Position numbers and translations under genes: made by a program. 64,000 nucleotides of DNA, taken from the NCBI GenBank assembly GCA_052161605.1, contig CP197409.1; one strand, given 5' to 3'. The stretch's first letter is position 1, and every line of letters starts with the position of its first letter. Source of the stretch: JBKCUI01 sp052161605 (GTDB lineage Bacteria; Planctomycetota; Planctomycetia; Pirellulales; Pirellulaceae). Below the pieces are notes generated by a model. The model was not told the DNA's origin and did no database searches. It saw only the letters and a program-made list of their open reading frames with translations. This document shows, one piece after another, positions 46,639-55,740 of this stretch.

Positions 46639-47775
46639 TTAGCAAGTCTCAGATTGGTGATATTCCCTGAGGTAATAACGATCCAATGCAGCTGCCATGC
46701 TCTCCCGATTTCCATAGGGGCCCGGCTCATAACGAGAACTTTGCACTCCACGCTGCGTTAACTCAGACACCCGCCAGTCCTCTCGATTGGTTCGATCCCA
46801 AAATTCGATAGCGTCTCCTGGTTGAAATCCCGGCTGTGTTGACGCGTCTTTGTGAAAAAACCAGTGGCACTCGATCGCGGTCTCAATCGGCGAAAGGGGG
46901 GTCAACCAATGAATCATGACGTAGTCGGGATGCAAGGAAAGAAGCATCTGGGGGAAGCAAACGTAATAATAGACCCTTTGTCGCAACTCGGTGCCCAACC
47001 CCTCCAGATAGACTCCACACCGTTCCCCTGAACAGGTTAGCGAGCCTCCTGCCTTGCGAATATCCATATATCCACCCAGCACGGGTCCATCGAGCAAATC
47101 GTTTCCTCCCGACGTCGGCGGCGACAATGCGATCAACTGCGGGTGGACTGGCGCGCAATGGTAACACTCGCTGTAGTTCTGCAAAATCATTTTCCAATTG
47201 GCTGCCACTCGGTAATCACGCTGGCCGCACCGCACCAATTCCCCGATCCCCCATGGGCCTAATCGCCCCGAAAGCTCCGCATAAGCCCCCTGCAAAGGAG
47301 GCGGCGATGCTCCCAAATGCACCCAAACCAACCCGTGCATGGTCGCCAAGGAAACGGGATGCAAGCCGTACTCTTCCTTGGAAAAGTTTTCAAACTCTTT
47401 CTCGTCCGGGACTCCGATTAACCGCCCATCCAATCCGTACGTCCAAGCATGATAGGGACACTGAATGCTCTTTCCGAGTTTGCCACACTTCGTATCAGTT
47501 AACTGCGTTCCTCGGTGCCGGCATACGTTAAAATGTCCTCGCAAGACACCGTCGGTACCTCTCATAACCAGAATCGACTCGCCTGCAACGTTGATATTGC
47601 GGTAGGCGCCTTGATCTACGAAGTCCCCCTCGTGGGCAATGCAAATCCATCGATTGCGAAAAAGGACGGTTTGCTCGCGACGAAAAATCTCCGACGACAG
47701 GAAATAATCGGCTGGCAATGTCCTCTGCCCCCGCGCCCCGACCTCTGTGCTTGGTAAAAAAGACTGCGTATTCAA
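46639..47775 (-). CDS. Rieske-type ring-hydroxylating oxygenase alpha subunit
   Basis: 378 residues. The Rieske [2Fe-2S] site is CRHRGTQLTDTKCG...QCPYHAW (C-x-H ... C-x2-H) near residues 85-110. The mononuclear iron site is NYSECYHCAPVHPQL. The family adds oxygen to aromatic rings or demethylates quaternary amines; the start (PADYFLSSEIFRREQTVLFR) resembles betaine/carnitine/choline-type members as well as aromatic ones, so the substrate is open. No reductase or beta subunit is adjacent. The gene lies 114 bp upstream of purA on the same strand. Confidence 0.85.
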   Translation of the reverse strand: MNTQSFLPSTEVGARGQRTLPADYFLSSEIFRREQTVLFRNRWICIAHEGDFVDQGAYRNINVAGESILVMRGTDGVLRGHFNVCRHRGTQLTDTKCGKLGKSIQCPYHAWTYGLDGRLIGVPDEKEFENFSKEEYGLHPVSLATMHGLVWVHLGASPPPLQGAYAELSGRLGPWGIGELVRCGQRDYRVAANWKMILQNYSECYHCAPVHPQLIALSPPTSGGNDLLDGPVLGGYMDIRKAGGSLTCSGERCGVYLEGLGTELRQRVYYYVCFPQMLLSLHPDYVMIHWLTPLSPIETAIECHWFFHKDASTQPGFQPGDAIEFWDRTNREDWRVSELTQRGVQSSRYEPGPYGNRESMAAALDRYYLREYHQSETC

Positions 47776-47984
47776 ATTCGAATCACTCCTGCAAAGGGGC
47801 TATCAACAAACTGGTCAGAGCATTCTAGGCGGATCTCTCCAGCTACCCAGACCGTGAGTTCTAACTTAGTGAAAGAATCCCCCGCAAGGCATGAGATTTG
47901 CCCCGTCATGTGGTACAAGATCGTGGTCCGGCACCTCGAGGACTCCTAAAGACCTCCATCCACATTTCCATAAGGCATTTTATC

Positions 47985-48497
47985 ATGCAAAATCGAAATC
48001 TGTTACTTTCTGCGGTCACTGCATTGATCACGGCAGCGGTTGTTGCAACCGGGCCCAGCAGTGCTCACTCTGACGACAATCGTGATCGTTTGATGACACA
48101 AAAGTCGCAGTGGCAAGCGGCGTGGAACTTGCCCAAAGATGGCAAAGCGGTCGTTCGGGACGCTTCGGGCAGGATGCAAGGCACGATTGTGCGGTCTGGC
48201 AACGCAGTCACCTTTCGCGATGGCTCGGGCCGGGTGACTGGTACCGCGTCCGTTACCGATCATCGCGCTACGTTTCGCGATTCCAACGGACGAGTCGTTG
48301 GCACATCATCGACCGAAAGAAATCGCACCACCTTTCGCTCCGATCAAGGCCGAACGCTCGGTACTGCCAGTCAGTCCACTTCCAGAACGACTTTTCGCGA
48401 TAGCAGCGGGCGCGCAACTGGTTCTACAATCAACAGCGGGTCGCAAACCGCGATTCGCAACGGATCGGGTACGAAAACTGGCTCTATTGGTCGATAA
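47985..48497 (+). CDS. Secreted protein of 18-20-residue FRD-S/N-GR-x-G-T repeats
   Basis: 170 residues from the ATG at 47985. A signal peptide (LLLSAVTALITAAVVATGPS) is followed by a linker and about six repeats of the form xTFRDSSGRVxGTAS: VVRDASGRMQGTIV, TFRDGSGRVTGTAS, TFRDSNGRVVGTSS, TFRSDQGRTLGTAS, TFRDSSGRATGSTI, AIRNGSGTKTGSIG. The periodic GR.xGT suggests a beta-roll or beta-solenoid surface protein. I recognise the repeat style from planctomycete and proteobacterial secreted proteins but no function. Confidence 0.65.
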   Translation: MQNRNLLLSAVTALITAAVVATGPSSAHSDDNRDRLMTQKSQWQAAWNLPKDGKAVVRDASGRMQGTIVRSGNAVTFRDGSGRVTGTASVTDHRATFRDSNGRVVGTSSTERNRTTFRSDQGRTLGTASQSTSRTTFRDSSGRATGSTINSGSQTAIRNGSGTKTGSIGR

Positions 48498-48524
48498 TCC
48501 GCAATGCTTGAGCGATGCTCATGA

Positions 48525-49217
48525 CTACGCGACTTCTTGCTCGTGAATCCGTTCGCAAATCATCCTTAGGGAAGCCTCCAGGTCTCCCGTCGCCGTCTTA
48601 AACGCGTCGGCATCGATCGTTAAGGGAGCACCGAGAACGACAAGCGGTGCACCGTACGAGGGGCAGGCGATCGCTTGTTCCAAACTCAGCCCGCCTACGG
48701 CTTGGACGGGGACTTTGACAGCGTTCACGACTTCTCTAAGTTGATCGAGCGGGCTGGGCATTCGCTCCCCGCGGGCCGCGATCCCCCTCCGTTCGTCGTA
48801 CCCGATATGGTGGATAATGTAGTCGCAACCCAGGTCTTCCAGCCATTTCGCCCCGGCGACCATATCGTCGCTGATCATATTGTCCCCCATGACTTTGACA
48901 CCAAAATCCCGCCCCGCCTTGACCACACAGCGAACGGTCTCGGCATGGGCACGAGCCATTACCACTACGTGCGTCGCCCCCGCCTTGGCCATCATTTCTG
49001 CCTCGAGGTAGCCTCCGTCCATTGTCTTAAGGTCTGCAACAATCGGCACATTGGGAAAACGAGATCTCAGGGCTCGAATACCATGCAGCCCTTCGGCAAG
49101 AATCAACGGTGTGCCGGCTTCCAGCCAGTCCACCCCGGCCCGCATCGCCATTTCTGCCGTCTGGAGGGCTTCGTCGATGTTGGTAAGATCCAAAGATATT
49201 TGAACAATCGGCTTCAT
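48525..49217 (-). CDS. Hexulose-6-phosphate synthase-like protein (OMP decarboxylase superfamily)
   Basis: 230 residues from the ATG at 49217, which has AAGGAA just upstream; the longer frame to 49568 adds sequence with no family features. A TIM barrel with IVADLKTMDGGYLEAEMMAK carrying the D-x-K-x-x-D metal/phosphate signature, GATHVVVMARAHAETV, VKVMGDNMISDD and VQAVGGLSLEQA. This fits 3-hexulose-6-phosphate synthase (formaldehyde plus ribulose-5-P) or the related keto-gulonate-6-P decarboxylases; the KTMD version favours the former. Formaldehyde fixation would suit planctomycetes with C1 pathways, but no partner isomerase is here. Confidence 0.75.
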   Translation of the reverse strand: MKPIVQISLDLTNIDEALQTAEMAMRAGVDWLEAGTPLILAEGLHGIRALRSRFPNVPIVADLKTMDGGYLEAEMMAKAGATHVVVMARAHAETVRCVVKAGRDFGVKVMGDNMISDDMVAGAKWLEDLGCDYIIHHIGYDERRGIAARGERMPSPLDQLREVVNAVKVPVQAVGGLSLEQAIACPSYGAPLVVLGAPLTIDADAFKTATGDLEASLRMICERIHEQEVA

Positions 49218-49477
49218 AGGTTCCTTCAGTTTCCGGCTATTTTGAGGTTTCAGTTTCCAACGTAAAATCGACTCGCCAACTCTCATTGTTCCAATATGAG
49301 CCCCTAGCGATATTTCGAATTCTAAGGTTTTTAACGCAGACGTGTACGATGTCGGAGGGTAAGTTGGATGCCCAGGTGGACGAAAACCTGAATTACATTT
49401 GCATCTAGCTGGCAAAGAGCCAACAATGGTGGTGGTAAATCTGTACTTCTTCATGCCAGCAAGCCCTCGAGACATCC

Positions 49478-51262
49478 GTGAGCAATTCCGACACACCAGA
49501 CATCGAATCCCGTCGGCAGCGCCTCGAACGAGTTCAAAGCGTCCGCAACCTCTGGTACTTGAACCCAATCGACCTTGCTTCGGCTAGCCTGTCGTTTCTT
49601 TCCGATTGGTGGAACACGCGAGATTGGAAAAAGCTTGCCATCATTATCCCGCCATTTTTGCTCCTATTTGGACTTGGGAGCATGGTTTTAGCCGGAAAAT
49701 TGATGCAGAAGACTGTGTTGATGGGATGGTACCAGAATCAGTCGCAAAAAGTGGTCGATGAGATCGTTGAAGTCCGTAACGAATCGAAAGATCCGGCGCC
49801 GGAGCAAATGGCAAAAGCCGATCTGTTGCTAAGCAGGATTTTGCAACTCGGTGCCGGCAATCTCCCCTCCCGCTTTTTTGTTGCCCAGCAAAACATCGTT
49901 ATCGGGCGACTGGATGTTGCCAGGTCCATTATTAGCCAAATTGCACCAGAGAACCGACCCGGACTGGCCGAAGCACACGCCTGGATGGCACGAGACCTCG
50001 TTGCCAGGGCAACAAAAGGAGAATCCATTTCCATGGAGGTGTTGCGGCATCATCTGCAAAACTCTCTCGAACGATTCGACTTGAACTTTGAGCCCGCTCT
50101 CTACGAGGTCTATGCCTCGATGCTAGACAAAGAGAATCGGTACAACGAAGCAGCGAAGCTATTGGTTAAAGCAGGCGAGATAAATCCGAACCTCCAGCTC
50201 AGAGTCATCGATTACCAAAAACAGAAAGGCTTCAACAACCAAGCAAAGGGGAGTGCCGATGCGATCATCGCCAAAGCGGAAGCGATGATCAAGAATACCA
50301 AGAATGATCCGGCTGACATCGCCCGCGAAGTTGTGCTGGCGGCCCGCGCATACACCATGACGGACCGCTTTGATGAATCCATAAATTTTCTCACGGCTCA
50401 TCCACCCACGGATTTAAATATGGCCGATTGGAGAAGGACATTCTCAGAGAACTTCCGAGCAAAGTTTCGGAAGAGCTTGGCCAGAGAGGGAACTCAGGTA
50501 CAAGTCAATTTGAGCTTTCTTTCGAACGCCATAAAAGCGGATCCTACAAACTTATCGATCGCTGGCGAAATCAATCTGCTAAGTGAAATCGGACTCGCGG
50601 CGACTCCTGAACAACGCAAGGTCTTGATTGACTTGATGGCTCAGCAAGGCAATTCCCTCGCCCCCAAAATGGTTCTTGCTCAAGCAGCTTTGAAAGAAGA
50701 CCGATTGGACGAGGCAGTTCGATATTATGAACTTGTCCTAGCAGAGGCTCCCGACTGCATTGTCGTTTTGAACAACCTAGCCGCGATCTATTCCAAAAAG
50801 CCCCAGCCGAATCTCGATAAAGCTCTGGAACTGATCGAAAAAGCCATTGCGTTGAACCCTAGTGTTGCAGAATTTCGAGACACAAAAGCTGACATCGAAC
50901 TCCTTGCAGGCAAGAACGACTCGGCCGAATCCGAGTATCTCAAAGCGCTCGAGCTCGCACCGGCCTTGCTCACCACAAGGGAAAAACTCATAAAGTTCTA
51001 TGTCAGTACAGGAAACCAAACCGAGGCAGATCGCCAACAAGAGATCTACAATAAGGTTAAAGAAGAACTAGAACGGTTACAGACCCTAAGGGAAAAGGAG
51101 TTTGCGGATCGCAAAGCGGCGGAGGAGGCCAAAGAGGCCGAACGACTCCGCATGCTCGAGGAACGAATCAAACCAAAGGAATCGCAAGCTGAGGAATCCG
51201 ACCAAACCTCGCAGGAAGCGAACGCTCAGAGTTCAACCTCGGACGACAAGGTCGATTTGTAG
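49478..51262 (+). CDS. Membrane-anchored TPR protein
   Basis: 594 residues from a GTG. One transmembrane segment near residues 52-75 (LAIIIPPFLLLFGLGSMVLAG) leaves a short cytoplasmic start and a large outer part. TPR repeats include LYEVYASMLDKENRYNEAAK, MVLAQAALKEDRLDEAVRYY, CIVVLNNLAAIYSKKPQPNL and AEFRDTKADIELLAGKNDSA. The last 80 residues are a charged coiled coil (RLQTLREKEFADRKAAEEAK) and an acidic, Ser-rich end. Probably a protein-interaction scaffold in the periplasm; no partner is evident. Confidence 0.75.
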   Translation: MSNSDTPDIESRRQRLERVQSVRNLWYLNPIDLASASLSFLSDWWNTRDWKKLAIIIPPFLLLFGLGSMVLAGKLMQKTVLMGWYQNQSQKVVDEIVEVRNESKDPAPEQMAKADLLLSRILQLGAGNLPSRFFVAQQNIVIGRLDVARSIISQIAPENRPGLAEAHAWMARDLVARATKGESISMEVLRHHLQNSLERFDLNFEPALYEVYASMLDKENRYNEAAKLLVKAGEINPNLQLRVIDYQKQKGFNNQAKGSADAIIAKAEAMIKNTKNDPADIAREVVLAARAYTMTDRFDESINFLTAHPPTDLNMADWRRTFSENFRAKFRKSLAREGTQVQVNLSFLSNAIKADPTNLSIAGEINLLSEIGLAATPEQRKVLIDLMAQQGNSLAPKMVLAQAALKEDRLDEAVRYYELVLAEAPDCIVVLNNLAAIYSKKPQPNLDKALELIEKAIALNPSVAEFRDTKADIELLAGKNDSAESEYLKALELAPALLTTREKLIKFYVSTGNQTEADRQQEIYNKVKEELERLQTLREKEFADRKAAEEAKEAERLRMLEERIKPKESQAEESDQTSQEANAQSSTSDDKVDL

Positions 51263-51280
51263 TAGCCATTTGGGGGTACC

Positions 51281-51409
51281 ATGGAATCGATCAGGCTTCT
51301 TTTGAGTAGTCTCCTCGCAATCCTTGCGGCTGGATTGGTTGCCTATGGTTTTTGGGAATTACTTGGGACCATATCTTTTATGGGAATTCCGGACGAAGAA
51401 ATAAAGTAA
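51281..51409 (+). CDS. 42-residue single-pass membrane peptide
   Basis: ATG at 51281 after GGGGG; stop TAA at 51407. The product starts MESIRLLLSSLLAILAAGLV, continues AYGFWELLGTISF and ends MGIPDEEIK. One clear transmembrane helix. It follows the TPR gene by 18 bp on the same strand, so co-translation with the membrane TPR protein is likely. The stop codon lies inside the palindrome at 51406-51440, so the natural 3' end may have been altered by the IS66 remnant. No family recognised. Confidence 0.5.
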   Translation: MESIRLLLSSLLAILAAGLVAYGFWELLGTISFMGIPDEEIK

Positions 51410-52028
51410 CCGTTCACGGCCTTCGGCCGTGAACGGTTACTAATGGTCGCAATCCTACTCCTACTCAGCCTTCTGCGGTACTCCTACTCAGCCTTCTGCG
51501 GTACTCGTACTCGATTGGCAGGCGATTTCGAGTACGAGTACCATTTCATTGAGTACGAGTACGAGTCTGGGAGAACCGTGCTGGTAACCGGCTAGAATGG
51601 GCCTCAATAGGAAGGGCTGGCCTGTATATTTAGTACGGCTGGCTTAGCCGTGTCAGCTAGGCGCGGGCTGTCCAGCGAGCTTGGCCGTGATCGATTCTTG
51701 AAGAAACGAGAAAACACTGCGGTTCTGCTTCTTGCACGTCGCAATCATCGTCCACATTCGTTCGTGATATCGCATCCCTGCTTCACTACGAGTGCCTTGG
51801 GTTATACGACGATCAATCACGCACTGACGGATCTCCGACAGAAAACGCATGTCCCGTATCAAGTGAGCCCAACAGTATTGGGCCTTGATATGGAAATTCC
51901 AGGCAAATGAGCATTTGGCTGAAAAGTAATCGAAGTTCGTTGATCAAATCGTCCCTGCTGTCCCTCCTTGGACAATAGCAAAATCGACTAAACTAAAGCA
52001 CTAGCAAATTGGACCCGTGAACGGTTAC
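51406..52028 (-). mobile_element. IS66-family remnant with terminal inverted repeats
   Basis: Left end GTAACCGTTCACGG (51406-51419) and right end CCGTGAACGGTTAC (52015-52028) are perfect 14-bp inverted repeats beginning with GTAA as usual in IS66. At the left, a complementary copy lies at once after it, giving a 16-bp perfect palindrome (51406-51421 with 51425-51440). Inside, the minus strand at 51653-51920 encodes QYCWAHLIRDMRFLSEIRQC, then TQGTRSEAGMRYHERMWTMI and CKKQNRSVFSFLQESI, the C-terminal part of an IS66 TnpC transposase. The rest of TnpC and the accessory genes are gone. Bases 51440-51640 also hold direct repeats (TACTCCTACTCAGCCTTCTG twice; GAGTACGAGTA three times). Confidence 0.7.
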
Positions 52029-52280
52029 GAATTTGCGAGGGTCGAGTGATGGAACGAATACCTACCACTACACAAACGAGCTTATGCTGTCACACTCCGA
52101 CGTGACAATTCAGCACACCGGTCCCGCATGACTCTGTTTTGAAGCGACGCCGATGCCTCCGTTTTCGGTCCAATGGTTGTGGTACAATCAATACCCGCGA
52201 CCTCGACCACACTTTGATTCCATTGGCACGGATCTTGCCCTACAGGGTCGCTGAATTGACTCGCTTCCCGGAGAAAAACA

Positions 52281-53162
52281 ATGAAAATCCTAATTACGAC
52301 CGATGGCTCGAAAAATGCAGAAAATGCAGCCCAACTCGTGGCACGGCTTCCGCATGACGAACGGCTCGACATCACGATTCTCTATGCCAATAACTTGGTC
52401 GACTTTCATGGCGTGCACACCGCCGCCGAAGTACTACAACAATGCCAAGACGAGGAACGCAAACGTGGCGCTGACTCCTGTCTAAAGATCGCCAAAATGT
52501 TCGACGGTAGCGACTCGATCGTTGAGACAAGGATCATTGAGGGACACCCGAGCGTTACCATCGTCCAACAAGCCGAGGACCTCTCTGCTGACTTGATCGT
52601 GATGGGGGCTATCGGGCAATCCAGACTTGAGCGACTCGTCCTGGGGAGCACGAGCGACTTTGTAGCTACACATGCCCCTTGCTCCGTGCTGATTGTACGG
52701 CCCCAGTTGGTCGAAGAACTCAAGATGCACGAACCGAAAGTTTGCATCGCTTACGATAACTCGGAACCTTGCAAAGCAGCTATCGAGGGCTTCTCGCAGT
52801 TCGCTTGGGTCAAGAAAACAGCAATCGATCTGCTGAGCATCATCCCAACACCATTCATTTACTCCGACATTCCGATCCAGATTGATCGCTCCGCCAGTCA
52901 ACAGACGGCAATGGAACAGCTCGAGCTGGGAGCATCACTCTGCTCCAAGCTTTCCGCCAAGGTGAAAACCCACCTTATTGAATCGGACTACGTCGGAGAT
53001 GGAATTGTTAAGTTCGTCAAGGAACACTCTTCGGATATGGTCGTGCTCGGAGATACCGGCCGAGGACTCCTCGGCAGATTCTTTCTGGGAAGCGTTTCTC
53101 GTTACGTCCTGCGACATGCAGACTGCTCCGTTTGGATCGGACGAGTGAAGAAAGGGAGCTAG
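52281..53162 (+). CDS. Universal stress protein, tandem UspA domains
   Basis: 293 residues with two Usp domains. Domain 1 (1-140) ends in VMGAIGQSRLERLVLGSTSD and domain 2 (150-293) in VLGDTGRGLLGRFFLGSVSR, both the G-x2-G-x9-G-(S/T) ATP-binding motif. Cytoplasmic stress-response protein; double-domain forms usually act as ATP-binding dimers within one chain. It lies alone between the IS66 remnant and the sigma/kinase pair, with 250 bp upstream that show no gene. Confidence 0.9.
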   Translation: MKILITTDGSKNAENAAQLVARLPHDERLDITILYANNLVDFHGVHTAAEVLQQCQDEERKRGADSCLKIAKMFDGSDSIVETRIIEGHPSVTIVQQAEDLSADLIVMGAIGQSRLERLVLGSTSDFVATHAPCSVLIVRPQLVEELKMHEPKVCIAYDNSEPCKAAIEGFSQFAWVKKTAIDLLSIIPTPFIYSDIPIQIDRSASQQTAMEQLELGASLCSKLSAKVKTHLIESDYVGDGIVKFVKEHSSDMVVLGDTGRGLLGRFFLGSVSRYVLRHADCSVWIGRVKKGS

Positions 53163-53377
53163 GCCCCCATCTGGTGCCAGTTAACTTAACCTAATACTGC
53201 GTCTACCAGACCCAATCGGGAATTAAGTAGAAATCTAACTCGTTGCCGGCGAAGCATTTGCGCTGCAACGATTTTTTTTCTTTCCAAGCGAGCGCTGGGA
53301 AATGTAGCGAGTATGGACAGCGAGCTAAACTATAGTGTATCAATTTCCCAAAACACGTCGAAATACCATGTGTAACG

Positions 53378-54034
53378 ATGTCCAAATCGATCTGGCCAGA
53401 CGGTGAAGTCACCGCAGAACTATTAGTCAATATCAAGGATGGCGCGACTGACGCGGTAGACCATCTGATGGATCGCCACCGAGACTCGCTGCGGCGAATG
53501 ATCCAGCTCCGACTCGACCAACGCTTGAATCAACGCATGGACGTGAGCGACGTGATTCAGGATGTTCTCATCGAGGCGAATCGGAGGCTGCGCGAGTATC
53601 TGTCCAATCCCGTGATGCCATTTCACCTTTGGATTCGCCAGATTGCAAAGGATCGCATCATCGATGCCCATCGACGGCATCGGGTTTCAGCCAAACGGAG
53701 CGTGGATCGAGAGCAACCTCAACCAGGTAAAGGCCCTCCGGATCAATCGACGATCGAGCTGGCCAACCAGTTTCGAGACGGTTCGTTGACCCCCGCTGCT
53801 GCTGCCACGCAAAAAGAACTTGCCCAACAGGTCGAAGCCGCCGTTCATCTGCTGAAGGAAAAAGATCGCGAAATCATCCTGATGAGACACTATGAGCAAC
53901 TCGATAACCAAGAAATCGCTCAAGTGCTCGGTTTGACCGAACCGGCGGCCAGCATGCGTTACTTGAGGGCGCTCAAACGTTTGCGAGGAATCATGGAGAC
54001 CTTGCCTCCTTTGCAAGGCTATTTGCCGGAGTAG
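53378..54034 (+). CDS. ECF sigma factor paired with a kinase
   Basis: 218 residues. Region 2: DAVDHLMDRHRDSLRRMIQL, DVSDVIQDVLIEANRRLREY, MPFHLWIRQIAKDRIIDAHR. Region 4: LKEKDREIILMRHYEQLDNQ, EIAQVLGLTEPAASMRYLRA. It resembles the planctomycete-specific ECF groups whose genes sit next to Ser/Thr kinases. The start is the ATG at 53378. Only 7 bp separate its stop from the kinase start, so both are one transcript. Confidence 0.88.
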   Translation: MSKSIWPDGEVTAELLVNIKDGATDAVDHLMDRHRDSLRRMIQLRLDQRLNQRMDVSDVIQDVLIEANRRLREYLSNPVMPFHLWIRQIAKDRIIDAHRRHRVSAKRSVDREQPQPGKGPPDQSTIELANQFRDGSLTPAAAATQKELAQQVEAAVHLLKEKDREIILMRHYEQLDNQEIAQVLGLTEPAASMRYLRALKRLRGIMETLPPLQGYLPE

Positions 54035-54041
54035 CCGCCTG

Positions 54042-55715
54042 ATGTCCCAGTTTTACTCCGCGAGCGAGGAAGAAGACGATCTCGAGTCAGCAGAAATCGA
54101 CGAACGCCTCGCCGTAATCGTCGCCGGCTTGGCAGACCGCCATCAGCTGGGGGACTCGATCGATATCGTCGAGGAATGCAAACGCTATCCGGAATTCGCT
54201 GAAGAGCTGCGATCCCTCTGGGGAACCATTGTCGTGACCGAAGCAGTCGGTGCTGTCGAGGCCGTCGCGATTCGATCCGGGAGCGACAAAGGTTCAGGCA
54301 CTTGGCAATTACCACTCCCCTATCAGTTCGGAGACTTTGAGATTCGCGAGCTTCTCGGTCGAGGGGGTATGGGAATCGTCTATCGAGCTCAACAAATCAG
54401 TCTTGATCGAGAAGTTGCGATCAAGATGATTCTCAAAGATCAACTAGCAACCCAGCAAGATCGACAGCGTTTTTTTGCGGAGGCACGTGCAACGGCCAAG
54501 CTTGAGCATCCTGGAATCGTACCTGTCTATGACGTTGGAGAAATTGATGGTCGTCCTTACTTCGTCATGAAGCTTATCAAGGGTCGGACACTTTACGAAT
54601 TAATTCAGGATGGCAACGTTACTCCCAGGATAGCTGCTCGCTATATGGAGCAGATCTGTCGCGCAGTCCAGTTCGCCCACGAACGCGGTATCGTGCATCG
54701 AGATATCAAGCCTTCGAACATTCTTATCGATGAAACCGGTCATGCGAGACTGACCGATTTCGGATTGGCCAAGGTAAGCGACTCGATGGACTCCCTGACC
54801 AAGACGGGAGTGGTGTTGGGGACTCCGACTTACATGAGCCCCGAACAAGCGAGTGGTCGCCTGGGCCCCATCGGTCCTGCCTCCGATGTATATTCGCTCG
54901 GATCGGTGCTTTACCATTCTATAACAGGACGACCACCATTCATTGGCAAGAACCCGGTCGATCTCGTTTTTAAGATCTTGGAGCAAGACCCACCCCTTCC
55001 CCGCGTTCTCGCTCCGCATGTGGATCGCGATTTGGAGATGATTGCAGTCCGAGCATTACAGAAGCCTCAGGATCTGAGGTATCGGTCTGCCGATGCGATG
55101 GGAGACGATTTGCTGGCCTATTTGAGAGACGAACCCATCTCGGCACGATCCGGTCAATTCGCTCAGATCATCGCTCGATACTTTCGCGAAACGCATCATG
55201 CTCCCGTCCTGGAGAACTGGGGTTTACTTTGGATGTGGCACTCTCTGGTGCTCATCTTAGTTTGCGTGCTGACGGAGATTCTCCAATGGAATGATGTCAA
55301 CCGGTGGACTTATCCTTTGCTATGGACGGTCGGTTTAGGTGCCTGGGCAGGAGTCTTCTGGGCCTTGCGAAGAAGAATGGGGCCAGTAACTTTTGTCGAA
55401 AGGCAAATCGCACACGTTTGGGGAGCAAGCATGATCGCTATCGCTTCCCTCTTCCCTATCGAATGGGCTTTGAATTTGCGTCCGTTGCAACTCACTCCGT
55501 TGCTCGGGGTGATAAGCGGCATGATATTCCTAATCAAAGCTGGCATTCTAAGTGGTGTGTTTTATATCCAAGCCGTATGTCTCTTTGCGACCACGGGGCT
55601 GATGCTGGCCTACCCTTCTGTTGCCCATCTGATCTTTGGGGCCGTCGCAGCCACCTCGTTCTTCGTTCCAGGTTTGAAGTACTACAAACAGAGTTTAACC
55701 AACACCGATCCGTAG
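54042..55715 (+). CDS. Membrane Ser/Thr protein kinase (sigma-factor partner)
   Basis: 557 residues. An N-terminal stretch of about 90 residues resembles the zinc-less anti-sigma-like leader seen in these kinases. The kinase domain (about 95-365) has LLGRGGMGIVYRAQQISLDR, VAIKMI, IVHRDIKPSNILIDE, DFGLAK, GTPTYMSPEQASG and DVYSLGSVLYHSITGRPPF; all catalytic residues are present. The C-terminal 170 residues contain about four or five membrane helices (LVLILVCVLTEIL; LLWTVGLGAWAGVFWAL; MIFLIKAGILSGVFYIQAVC). It likely senses at the membrane and acts on the upstream sigma factor; this is known in outline for such pairs and inferred here. Confidence 0.9.
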   Translation: MSQFYSASEEEDDLESAEIDERLAVIVAGLADRHQLGDSIDIVEECKRYPEFAEELRSLWGTIVVTEAVGAVEAVAIRSGSDKGSGTWQLPLPYQFGDFEIRELLGRGGMGIVYRAQQISLDREVAIKMILKDQLATQQDRQRFFAEARATAKLEHPGIVPVYDVGEIDGRPYFVMKLIKGRTLYELIQDGNVTPRIAARYMEQICRAVQFAHERGIVHRDIKPSNILIDETGHARLTDFGLAKVSDSMDSLTKTGVVLGTPTYMSPEQASGRLGPIGPASDVYSLGSVLYHSITGRPPFIGKNPVDLVFKILEQDPPLPRVLAPHVDRDLEMIAVRALQKPQDLRYRSADAMGDDLLAYLRDEPISARSGQFAQIIARYFRETHHAPVLENWGLLWMWHSLVLILVCVLTEILQWNDVNRWTYPLLWTVGLGAWAGVFWALRRRMGPVTFVERQIAHVWGASMIAIASLFPIEWALNLRPLQLTPLLGVISGMIFLIKAGILSGVFYIQAVCLFATTGLMLAYPSVAHLIFGAVAATSFFVPGLKYYKQSLTNTDP

Positions 55716-55740
55716 CGAGCCATCTTACCCCTGCTACGCT

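Noticed and set aside
49218..49568. N-terminal extension of the hexulose-phosphate-synthase-like protein
   Set aside because: The extension lacks family similarity, while the ATG at 49217 has an AAGGAA ribosome-binding site and starts at the first barrel strand.
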